From assembly GCA_002345025.1 (NCBI GenBank), contig DDUX01000014.1, positions 136-15,221 of the forward strand: DNA of 15,086 nt, in the 5' to 3' direction. A program made the position numbers and the translations under genes. Positions 7,229-13,943 of the stretch are shown piece after piece. The stretch comes from Candidatus Accumulibacter iunctus (GTDB taxonomy: Bacteria > Pseudomonadota > Gammaproteobacteria > Burkholderiales > Rhodocyclaceae). The notes under the pieces were generated by a model, which worked only from the letters and a program-made list of their open reading frames with translations, was not told where the DNA came from and did no database searches. Every line of letters begins with the position of its first letter. The first letter of the stretch is position 1.

Positions 7229-8149
7229 ATGAAAGCCAACCCTCGTTCTGTGCTCCGCGCGCTGCTGGCTGCCGCCTGCGTGTTCCTGCTGGCGCCTGCG
7301 CTGCGTGCCGAGGAAGCACCGGCGTCGCCGACGCTGGCGAAGATTCGCGCCGCGATGACCGTCTACGTCGGCTACCGTGAAGCCGCCGTTCCCTTCTCGT
7401 ATCTGCTTGCCGCGGGCGAGGCGAGCGGATTCGCCATCGACCTCTGCCGCCATGTCACCGACGCCATCCAGGCGCAACTGAAGCTGCCGCAACTGGCGGT
7501 CGTGCAGGTGCCGACAACACCCGGCGCGCGCCAGATCATGCTCGAGACCGGCACCATCGACCTCGACTGCGGCGCAACGACCAACACCGAACAACGGCAG
7601 CGCGACCTCGGCTTCAGCACCACCATCTTCGTCGCCGGCATCCAGGCCTTGGTGAGCAAGGATGCCGGCATCCGCTCGTTCGCCGACCTGCAGGACAAGA
7701 CCGTGGCGACCGTCTTCGGCACGACGGCGCCGGCTTACCTGACGGCGGCTGCCGCCCGCCACGGCCTGCAGTTCAGCCAACGCGGCAGCCGTGATCAGGC
7801 CGCAGCGCTGCAGCTCCTGCTGCGTGGTGAGGTCGCCGCACTGGTGCTCGACGACGCGTCGCTGCGCAGCCTGGTGCTGCAGCTCGCCGCCAGCGACCGC
7901 GAGCGCTTCGTGCTGCTCGATGACCGTTTCGCTTTCGAGCCCTACGCGATCGCGTTCCGCCGCCACGACCCGCAGTTCAAGAAGCTGGTCGATCGGACGC
8001 TGACCGGCCTGATGCAGAGTGGCGAGTTTGCCCGCATCTATGATCGCTGGTTCACCTCGCCGATTCCGCCGCATGGCGGCAATCTGAACCTGCCAATGGG
8101 TGACGCCCTGCGGCAACTCATGCTGACGCCCAACGATCGCGGTGCCTGA
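7229..8149 (+). CDS. gltI: Periplasmic amino-acid-binding protein, GltI-like, without its transporter
   Basis: The 306-residue family 3 solute-binding protein has a signal peptide (MKANPRSVLR, then a hydrophobic core, cleavage after ALRA at about 27). The binding-protein core includes VYVGYREAAVPFSY (45-58), GFAIDLC (67-73), TTNTEQRQRDLGFS (117-130) and a C-terminal YDRWFTSPIPPHGGNLN (271-287). These stretches recall the glutamate/aspartate-binding protein GltI. In a normal system it would deliver ligand to GltJK/GltL, but no permease or ATPase gene is adjacent. It follows lapE by 80 bases on the same strand with no obvious promoter between, so it may be co-transcribed with it. Its role could be ordinary uptake with unlinked membrane parts, or sensing. 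Dicarboxylic amino acid ligand is inferred from family resemblance only. Confidence 0.82.
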   Translation: MKANPRSVLRALLAAACVFLLAPALRAEEAPASPTLAKIRAAMTVYVGYREAAVPFSYLLAAGEASGFAIDLCRHVTDAIQAQLKLPQLAVVQVPTTPGARQIMLETGTIDLDCGATTNTEQRQRDLGFSTTIFVAGIQALVSKDAGIRSFADLQDKTVATVFGTTAPAYLTAAAARHGLQFSQRGSRDQAAALQLLLRGEVAALVLDDASLRSLVLQLAASDRERFVLLDDRFAFEPYAIAFRRHDPQFKKLVDRTLTGLMQSGEFARIYDRWFTSPIPPHGGNLNLPMGDALRQLMLTPNDRGA

Positions 8150-8220
8150 CGCGGTTGCCGGCGCGACGGCGATCGCCAGGCCGCGACAGGCGCTGGTATC
8201 GGCCGCGCCGGTGATGCTGG

Positions 8221-8246
8221 CCGGGCAGTGCCTGCGCGCTGCCTGG
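8221..8246 (+). terminator. Hairpin after the GltI-like gene, possible weak terminator
   Basis: CCGGGCAG (8221-8228) pairs with CTGCCTGG (8239-8246), eight pairs including one G-T wobble, over a 10-base loop. Only a short pyrimidine-rich stretch (TCCTGCT) follows. It lies just upstream of the ilvA -10 and could instead be incidental. Apart from a 10-base palindrome GGCGATCGCC at 8166-8175, the rest of 8150-8220 shows nothing. Confidence 0.25.
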
Positions 8247-8252
8247 TCCTGC

Positions 8253-8258
8253 TAGAAT
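8253..8258 (+). promoter_or_regulatory. Candidate -10 element of ilvA
   Basis: TAGAAT (five of six consensus matches) lies 37 bases before the ilvA ATG, in the 146-base intergenic gap. No convincing -35 is seen 16-18 bases upstream. The position after a gene end and before a new functional block supports a promoter. Confidence 0.4.
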
Positions 8259-8295
8259 CGGCCCCTTTGGCAAAGCACGGGGTCTTTCTGCCGCC

Positions 8296-9807
8296 ATGCC
8301 CACGGATTACCTCGAGAGAATTCTCAACGCCCGGGTCTATGACGTGGCGATCGAAACCCCGCTGGATCGGGCACCTGCCCTGTCGGCGCGCATCGGCAAT
8401 CGGGTGCTGCTCAAGCGTGAGGATCTGCAGCCCGTCTTCTCCTTCAAACTGCGCGGCGCGTACAACAAGATCGTCCATCTGTCGAAGGAGAAGCTGAAGC
8501 GCGGCGTGATCTGCGCTTCAGCGGGCAACCATGCCCAGGGCGTTGCCCTGGCCGCCGCCAAGGTCGGTTGCCGGGCGGTGATCGTCATGCCGACGACGAC
8601 GCCGCAGATCAAGATCGAGGCGGTGCGGCAGCGCGGTGGCGACGTGGTGCTGGCCGGCGAATCCTACGACGACGCCTATGCGCACGCCCTGGAGATCGAG
8701 AAGAGCGAGCGGCTGAGCTTCGTGCATCCCTTTGACGACCCGGATGTGATCGCCGGCCAGGGCACCATCGGCATGGAGATCCTGCGCCAGCATGCGGAGC
8801 CGATCGACGCCATCTTCTGCTGCGTCGGTGGTGGTGGCCTGATTTCCGGCATTGCCGCCTACGTCAAGCGCCTGCGACCGGCGACCAGGATCGTCGGTGT
8901 CGAAGCGGTTGACGCCGATGCCATGGCGCGTTCGCTGCACGCCGGCAAGCGTGTCCGGCTCGAGCACGTCGGTCTGTTCGCCGATGGCGCTGCGGTCAAG
9001 TACGTCGGTGAGGAAACCTTCCGCCTCTGTCAGACCTACGTCGACGAAATGGTGCTGGTCGACACCGACGCCATCTGCGCCGCGATCAAGGATGTCTTCG
9101 AGGACACGCGCGCGGTGCTCGAACCCGCAGGCGCGCTGGCGGTGGCCGGCGCCAAGGAATACGCGGTACGGCATCGGCTGCAGGGAAAGACACTGATCGC
9201 CACCGCATCGGGCGCCAACATCAACTTCGACCGGCTGCGTTTCGTTGCCGAAAGGGCGGAGATCGGCGAACAGCGCGAGGCGGTCTTTGCCGTGACGCTG
9301 CCCGAGCGTCCCGGAGCCTACAAGCAGTTCGTCGCCCTGATCGGTGCCCGCAGCATCACCGAGTTCAACTACCGCTACAACGATCAGCATGCGGCGCAGG
9401 TCTTCGTCGGCATCCAGGTTGCTTCGCGTGCCGAGTCGGTACGCCTGCTGCAGCATCTGCGCAAGCACGGCTACCCGACTCTCGACCTGACCGATGACGA
9501 AATGGCGAAGGGCCACATCCGCCATCTGGTGGGCGGTCACTCGCCAACGATCAGCAACGAGATCGTCTACCGTTTCGAGTTCCCCGAGCGACCGGGAGCG
9601 CTGATGAACTTCCTCAACCGGATGAGTGCCGGTTGGAACATCAGCCTCTTCCACTATCGCAACCACGGTGCCGATTACGGCCGCGTGCTGGTCGGCATGC
9701 AGGTACCGCCGGACGAGATGGGCGACTTCCGGCAGTTCCTGCGCACGCTCGGTTACGCGCACTGGGACGAGACCGGCAACCAGGCCTACCGGCTTTTTCT
9801 CGCCTAG
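8296..9807 (+). CDS. ilvA: Threonine ammonia-lyase, biosynthetic type
   Basis: IlvA is a PLP enzyme that deaminates L-threonine to 2-oxobutyrate, the first step towards isoleucine. The 503-residue length is that of the long biosynthetic form. The N-terminal catalytic domain (about 1-320) has the PLP lysine Lys51 in FSFKLRGAYNK, the ASAGNHAQGVA loop (74-84), the phosphate-binding glycine run at 178-181 (VGGGGL) and TASGAN (303-308). Two ACT-like regulatory domains follow (about 327-400 and 422-497), each opening with an ERPGA motif (ERPGAYKQF and ERPGALMNF). Those domains normally give isoleucine inhibition and valine relief. The ATG at 8296 fits the family N-terminus; the ribosome site is weak. 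It is separated by 209 bases from cysK and likely has its own promoter. Confidence 0.95.
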   Translation: MPTDYLERILNARVYDVAIETPLDRAPALSARIGNRVLLKREDLQPVFSFKLRGAYNKIVHLSKEKLKRGVICASAGNHAQGVALAAAKVGCRAVIVMPTTTPQIKIEAVRQRGGDVVLAGESYDDAYAHALEIEKSERLSFVHPFDDPDVIAGQGTIGMEILRQHAEPIDAIFCCVGGGGLISGIAAYVKRLRPATRIVGVEAVDADAMARSLHAGKRVRLEHVGLFADGAAVKYVGEETFRLCQTYVDEMVLVDTDAICAAIKDVFEDTRAVLEPAGALAVAGAKEYAVRHRLQGKTLIATASGANINFDRLRFVAERAEIGEQREAVFAVTLPERPGAYKQFVALIGARSITEFNYRYNDQHAAQVFVGIQVASRAESVRLLQHLRKHGYPTLDLTDDEMAKGHIRHLVGGHSPTISNEIVYRFEFPERPGALMNFLNRMSAGWNISLFHYRNHGADYGRVLVGMQVPPDEMGDFRQFLRTLGYAHWDETGNQAYRLFLA

Positions 9808-9849
9808 CTGCGGGATGGTTGCCGGTTCGCGGCCGGTCTGCGGGTGCTC

Positions 9850-9879
9850 TTGCCTTGCAGCAGATTTCCCGCATAGACT
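9850..9879 (+). promoter_or_regulatory. Candidate promoter of the cysK-patB-GH13 operon
   Basis: TTGCCT (9850-9855) and TAGACT (9874-9879) each match four of six consensus bases and are 18 bases apart. It would give a leader of about 130 bases before cysK. It is the best candidate I find in the 209-base gap after ilvA, but it is weak. Confidence 0.3.
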
Positions 9880-9899
9880 GCGGTGCGCACTTGCGACGC

Positions 9900-9933
9900 T
9901 GGCGAAGCGATGGCGCAACAGTCCGCTTCGCCA
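9900..9933 (+). promoter_or_regulatory. Stem-loop in the cysK leader (or ilvA terminator)
   Basis: TGGCGAAGCG (9900-9909) pairs perfectly over 10 bases with CGCTTCGCCA (9924-9933), loop 14 bases. No T-run follows, so it is not a standard terminator. It lies between the end of ilvA and the cysK ribosome site and could end the ilvA transcript or sit in the cysK 5' leader. No known riboswitch class is recognisable. Confidence 0.35.
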
Positions 9934-10000
9934 CCTGCTGCCGGCGGCATCTGCGCTCGCCGCGCTGGCCGAACGGTCCGGTCGATCGTCGATCATTCCC

Positions 10001-10007
10001 AGGAGAG
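10001..10007 (+). promoter_or_regulatory. Ribosome binding site of cysK
   Basis: AGGAGAG lies 9 bases before the ATG at 10017. A second in-frame ATG at 10023 is less well spaced, so 10017 is preferred. Confidence 0.7.
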
Positions 10008-10016
10008 TCCATCATC

Positions 10017-10955
10017 ATGCCCATGAACATCGCCAGCAACGTCACCGAACTGGTCGGCAACACGCCACTCGTCCGGCTCAACCGCCTGACTGAAGGGATT
10101 GACGGCAGCATCTGCGTCAAGCTCGAGTTCTACAATCCCGCGCACAGCGTCAAGGACCGGATCGCGGTCGCCATGATCGACGCGGCGCAGGCGAGCGGTC
10201 GCATCGGTCCGGAGACGGTGGTGCTCGAGCCCACTTCCGGCAACACCGGCATCGGACTGGCGATGGTCTGCGCCGCACGCGGCATCAAGTGCTGCTTCGT
10301 CATGCCGGAAACCATGAGCCGTGAACGCCGCCTGCTGCTCCGGGCCTACGGCGCCGAACTCGTGTTGACGCCAGGGCCTGACGGCATGGGTGGCGCGATC
10401 CGCCGCGCCGAGGAAATGGCGGCCAGCGACGCGCGCTACTTCATCCCGCAGCAGTTCGAGAACCCGGCCAATCCCGCGATTCATCGGACGACCACGGCCG
10501 AGGAGGTGTGGCGCGACACCGATGGCCAGGTCGACATCTTCGTCGCCGGTGTCGGCACCGGCGGCACCATCACCGGCGTCGGCGAAGTCCTCAAGGCGAG
10601 AAAGCCGGGGCTGCAGGTCATCGCCGTCGAGCCGGAAGCATCGCCGGTGCTCTCGGGCGGCGCCAAGGGGCCGCATCCGATCCAGGGAATCGGCGCCGGT
10701 TTCGTTCCCGGCGTGCTCAACACCAGCATCTACGACGAAGTGCAGCGGGTCATTGCGGACGATGCGTTCGCCATCGCCCGCCGGATGGCAACCGAGGAGG
10801 GTCTGCTCGTGGGTATCTCCTCCGGCGCCGCCGTCTGGGCCGCGCTGGCCGTCGCGCGCCGGCCCGAGAACGCCGGCAAGCTGACGGTGGTGATCGTTCC
10901 CTCTTTCGGCGAGCGCTACCTGACGACCCAGTTGTACGCCCATCTCGAAGTGTGA
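10017..10955 (+). CDS. cysK: Cysteine synthase A (O-acetylserine sulfhydrylase)
   Basis: CysK makes L-cysteine from O-acetyl-L-serine and sulfide using PLP. The 312-residue length is typical. Visible motifs are VGNTPLVRL (13-21), the PLP lysine Lys46 in NPAHSVKDR, the substrate loop TSGNTG (73-78), the phosphate-binding GTGGT (180-184), QGIGAGFVP (223-231), the PLP-ring serine region GISSGAA (266-272) and the C-terminal SFGERYLTT (296-304). The last favours CysK over CysM. The stop overlaps the GTG start of the next gene by four bases, implying translational coupling with the PatB-type lyase. Supply of cysteine to that lyase, or a wider Cys/Met branch, is a reasonable inference. Confidence 0.94.
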   Translation: MPMNIASNVTELVGNTPLVRLNRLTEGIDGSICVKLEFYNPAHSVKDRIAVAMIDAAQASGRIGPETVVLEPTSGNTGIGLAMVCAARGIKCCFVMPETMSRERRLLLRAYGAELVLTPGPDGMGGAIRRAEEMAASDARYFIPQQFENPANPAIHRTTTAEEVWRDTDGQVDIFVAGVGTGGTITGVGEVLKARKPGLQVIAVEPEASPVLSGGAKGPHPIQGIGAGFVPGVLNTSIYDEVQRVIADDAFAIARRMATEEGLLVGISSGAAVWAALAVARRPENAGKLTVVIVPSFGERYLTTQLYAHLEV

Positions 10956-12118
10956 GCGACAGTTCTGCAGTCGTGGAGGGCCATGATTTCGACCGCGTCA
11001 TCGACCGACGCGGTGGTGATTCGCTGAAATGGAACCGCTACGCCGGGCGCGACGTGCTGCCGCTGTGGGTCGCCGACATGGACTTTGCCGCGCCGCCGGC
11101 GATCATCGCCGCGCTCGAGCGACGCGTCGCGCACGGCTGCTTCGGCTACGCCGAGCCGATGCCGGGGCTCCACGAAGCCGTGATCGGCAACCTGCAGCGC
11201 GAGTACGGCTGGCACGTCGAGGCAGACTGGCTGCTCTGGTTGCCCGGACTGGTGACTGGGCTCAACGTCGCCTGCCGCGCCGTCGACGGTGATGTCGTGA
11301 CGGCGACGCCGGTCTATCCGCCATTTCTCAGCGCACCGCGCCTGTCCGGCCGGCGTTTGACGACCGCGCCGCTGTGCCAGGGCGATGAGCGCTGGGTGTT
11401 CGATTTCGCGGCGCTGCAGGACGCCGTGCTGCCGGGCAGCCGGCTGCTGTTGCTCTGCCATCCGCACAACCCGGTCGGTCGCGCGTGGGAGCGGGCAGAA
11501 CTCGAGCAGATCGCTGCCTTCAGCCTGCGCAACGACCTCATCGTCTGCGCCGACGAGATCCACTGCGGGCTCGTGCTCGACGAGCATCGCCGCCACCTGC
11601 CGCTGGCGATGCTCGGCGACGAGATGGCGCGGCGGACAATCACGCTCATGGCGCCATCCAAGACCTGGAACATTCCCGGTCTCGGCTGTGCCTTCGCGGT
11701 CATCGCCGACCCGGCGCTGCGTCGCCGTTTCAGCGCCGCCATGCGCGGCATCGTGCCGCACGTCAATGTGCTCGGCCTCGCTGCATGCGAAGCCGCCTAT
11801 CGCGACTGCGACGACTGGCAGCGCGCCCTGCTCGTCACCCTGCGGCACAACCGCGACGCCGTTGAGGCCGCCGTGCGCTCGATGCCCGGCCTTGCCATGC
11901 GTCATGTCGAGGCAACCTACCTGGCGTGGATCGACGCCCGCGGTCTCGCCGTTGCCGATCCGTCGGCCTTTTTCGAGGAAGCCGGGGTCGGATTGTCGAA
12001 TGGCGCCGACTTCGGCCTGGCAGGCTGGGTTCGGCTCAATTTCGGCTGCCCGCGGCAGACGCTCGCAACCGCCCTCGAGCGCATGGCGGCCGCCTGCACG
12101 GCCGCCGCACAGTCATGA
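10952..12118 (+). CDS. patB: PatB/MalY-type cystathionine beta-lyase (PLP C-S lyase)
   Basis: This fold-type I PLP enzyme of 388 residues belongs to the PatB/MalY group, which cleaves C-S bonds of cystathionine, cysteine and related thioethers to give a thiol, pyruvate and ammonia. Visible are FDRVIDRRGGDSLKW (13-27), PLWVADMDF (37-45), HPHNPVGR (170-177), the PLP aspartate in ADEIH (200-204), the PLP lysine Lys237 in APSKTWNIPGLG and the carboxylate-binding Arg361 in WVRLNFG. The start is taken as GTG at 10952, which gives a short leader before the conserved FDRV motif; a GTG at 10973 is an alternative. It overlaps cysK by four bases (GTGA) and the next gene by four bases (ATGA). Homocysteine formation for methionine is likely. 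A MalY-like regulatory role is possible but unproven. Confidence 0.88.
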   Translation: MSDSSAVVEGHDFDRVIDRRGGDSLKWNRYAGRDVLPLWVADMDFAAPPAIIAALERRVAHGCFGYAEPMPGLHEAVIGNLQREYGWHVEADWLLWLPGLVTGLNVACRAVDGDVVTATPVYPPFLSAPRLSGRRLTTAPLCQGDERWVFDFAALQDAVLPGSRLLLLCHPHNPVGRAWERAELEQIAAFSLRNDLIVCADEIHCGLVLDEHRRHLPLAMLGDEMARRTITLMAPSKTWNIPGLGCAFAVIADPALRRRFSAAMRGIVPHVNVLGLAACEAAYRDCDDWQRALLVTLRHNRDAVEAAVRSMPGLAMRHVEATYLAWIDARGLAVADPSAFFEEAGVGLSNGADFGLAGWVRLNFGCPRQTLATALERMAAACTAAAQS

Positions 12119-13743
12119 GCGCGGCCGCCACCTGGTGGCAGCGCGGCATCATCTACCAGGTCTACCCGCGCTCGTTCCAGGACAGCAACGGCGATGGCGT
12201 CGGTGATCTGGCGGGGATCAGCGCCCGCCTGGATTATCTGCACGGCCTCAACGTCGACATCATCTGGCTGTCGCCGATCTATCCGTCACCGATGCACGAC
12301 TTCGGTTACGACGTTGCCGACTACTGCGCCATCCACCCCGCCTTCGGCAGCATGGCCGACTTCGACCGCCTGCTGACCGAGGTGCATGGGCGCGGCATGC
12401 GGCTTCTGCTCGACCTGGTTCCCAATCACACCTCGCATGAGCATCCCTGGTTCATCGCCAGTCGCGGAAGCCGCGACAACCCGCAGCGTGCGTGGTACAT
12501 CTGGCGCGACCCGGCGCCCGGCGGCGGCCCGCCGAACAACTGGCTGAGCCACTTCGGCGGCCCCGCCTGGACCTTCGACGAGGGCAGCGGACAGTACTAC
12601 ATGCACCAGTTCCTGCCGCAGCAGCCGGAACTGAACTACCGCCATCCCGAGGTCCTGCCGGCGATGCTGGACTGCATGCGCTTCTGGCTCGACAAGGGGG
12701 TCGACGGCTTCCGCGTCGACGTCATCGGCATGTTGCTGAAGGACCCGCTGTTCCGTGATGAACCCGCGAACCCCGCCTGGAACGGAGTCCGCGAGTACCA
12801 GAGCCTGCTGCACGTGCACACGGCCAACCTGCCCGAAGTGCACGGCCTGATTCGCCAGATGCGGGCGTTTCTCGACGGCTGGAACGACCGCCTGATGATC
12901 GGCGAACTCTACCTGCCGAATGCCGAGCTGGTCCGCTACTACGGCGATGAGGAAGGCGCGGAGTGCCACCTGCCCTTCAACTTCCAGCTCATCCGGGCCC
13001 CCTGGGACGCCGCCCTCATCCGCCGCCTGGTGGACGATTACGACGCGCTGCTGCCGCAGCACGCGTGGCCCAACTGGGTGCTCGGCAATCACGACCAGAA
13101 GCGGCTGGCGACCCGCGTCGGGTCGCGCCAGGCACGCGTCGCGACGATGCTGTTGCTGACGCTGCGCGGCACGCCAACCTGCTATTACGGCGACGAGATC
13201 GGCATGCTCGACGTGCCGTTGCCGCTGGCGCTGATGCAGGACCCACCGGCGCTCAGGCAGCCGGAAATCGCCCATCTCGTCGGCCGCGACCCGCAGCGTA
13301 CGCCGATGCAGTGGGATGCCTCGGCGAACGCCGGCTTTGCCGCTGCCGGGGTCCGCTCCTGGCTGCCGCTGGCGCCGGACTGCAGGACGCGCAACGTCGC
13401 CAGCCAGTCGGCCGACCCGAACTCGCCGCTCGGCTTCTTCCGTGCCATGACCGCACTGCGACGAGCCGAGCCGGCGCTCGCCGACGGTTCCTACCGGTCG
13501 CTCGACGCCGGCCAGCCGGATGTTTTCGCCTACCTGCGCGGCGATCCGGGCAGCGCCCTGCTCGTTCTGCTCAACTTCGGCACCGAGCGTCGGCGACTGG
13601 CGCTGCCGCTGTCCGGCGATGCGGCCGACCTCTTGCTGTCAACGGCAATGACTTCGCCAGGGCGGCTCAGACTGGAGCAACTGGTCCTCGAACCCGACGA
13701 GGGCATGGTGCTGCGGCTTCCCGCCACCAGCCGCGTCTCCTGA
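12115..13743 (+). CDS. GH13 alpha-glucosidase / oligo-1,6-glucosidase family
   Basis: The 542-residue GH13 enzyme hydrolyses terminal alpha-glucosidic bonds in oligosaccharides. It opens with the family start WWQRGIIYQVYPRSFQDSNG, then has the calcium-loop type NGDGVGDL (25-32) and DLVPNHTS (100-107). The catalytic residues are Asp202 (nucleophile, GFRVDVI), Glu264 (acid/base, MIGELY) and Asp327 (GNHDQKR), with TPMQWD at 396-401. No signal peptide is seen, so it is cytoplasmic. Val203 after the nucleophile is the residue linked in characterised oligo-1,6-glucosidases with alpha-1,6 preference, while maltases have Ala or Thr there; this is suggestive only. The ATG overlaps the patB stop (ATGA), so it is translationally coupled to a C-S lyase, an odd partner. 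Trehalose synthase is less likely. Exact substrate is not determinable. Confidence 0.88.
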   Translation: MSAAATWWQRGIIYQVYPRSFQDSNGDGVGDLAGISARLDYLHGLNVDIIWLSPIYPSPMHDFGYDVADYCAIHPAFGSMADFDRLLTEVHGRGMRLLLDLVPNHTSHEHPWFIASRGSRDNPQRAWYIWRDPAPGGGPPNNWLSHFGGPAWTFDEGSGQYYMHQFLPQQPELNYRHPEVLPAMLDCMRFWLDKGVDGFRVDVIGMLLKDPLFRDEPANPAWNGVREYQSLLHVHTANLPEVHGLIRQMRAFLDGWNDRLMIGELYLPNAELVRYYGDEEGAECHLPFNFQLIRAPWDAALIRRLVDDYDALLPQHAWPNWVLGNHDQKRLATRVGSRQARVATMLLLTLRGTPTCYYGDEIGMLDVPLPLALMQDPPALRQPEIAHLVGRDPQRTPMQWDASANAGFAAAGVRSWLPLAPDCRTRNVASQSADPNSPLGFFRAMTALRRAEPALADGSYRSLDAGQPDVFAYLRGDPGSALLVLLNFGTERRRLALPLSGDAADLLLSTAMTSPGRLRLEQLVLEPDEGMVLRLPATSRVS

Positions 13744-13880
13744 ACCGTGCCGTCCGGCGGCTGGCAGCGAGCCGATCGCCCGCGCTCTGCTGCCGGTCGG
13801 CGTTCTCGTCGGCGCGGCTGCGGCCGAGAGCGCCGCCGCCGTGATCGATGCCCGTGGTCTGGTCGACCGGCCGGCGGCAG

Positions 13881-13908
13881 TTGACAGGCAGGCGCCGATC
13901 GGTAACCT
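13881..13908 (+). promoter_or_regulatory. Candidate promoter of the EAL-HDOD gene
   Basis: A perfect TTGACA -35 (13881-13886) is followed after 16 bases by a poor -10, TAACCT (13903-13908), 35 bases before the GTG start. It lies in the 200-base gap after the GH13 gene. I see no convincing terminator in 13744-13880. Confidence 0.35.
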
Positions 13909-13931
13909 TGACGCCCGCGCCATCGACTCTT

Positions 13932-13939
13932 GGGGAGAG
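13932..13939 (+). promoter_or_regulatory. Ribosome binding site of the EAL-HDOD gene
   Basis: GGGGAGAG ends 4 bases before the GTG at 13944. It is the only strong site near the beginning of the conserved frame and decides the start. Confidence 0.6.
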
Positions 13940-13943
13940 CGAA

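Noticed and set aside
8518..9996. Open frame of 492 codons on the minus strand across ilvA
   Set aside because: It is antisense to ilvA, whose catalytic and ACT motifs are intact; the product is His/Arg/Asp-rich without domain signature.
10508..10951. N-terminal extension of the PatB/MalY gene into cysK
   Set aside because: It would overlap cysK by hundreds of bases with Arg-rich, non-conserved sequence; the conserved PatB start follows the GTG at 10952.
11926..12114. N-terminal extension of the GH13 gene into patB
   Set aside because: The upstream residues are Arg-rich and shadow patB; the family N-terminus WWQRGIIYQVYPRSF begins just after the ATG at 12115.
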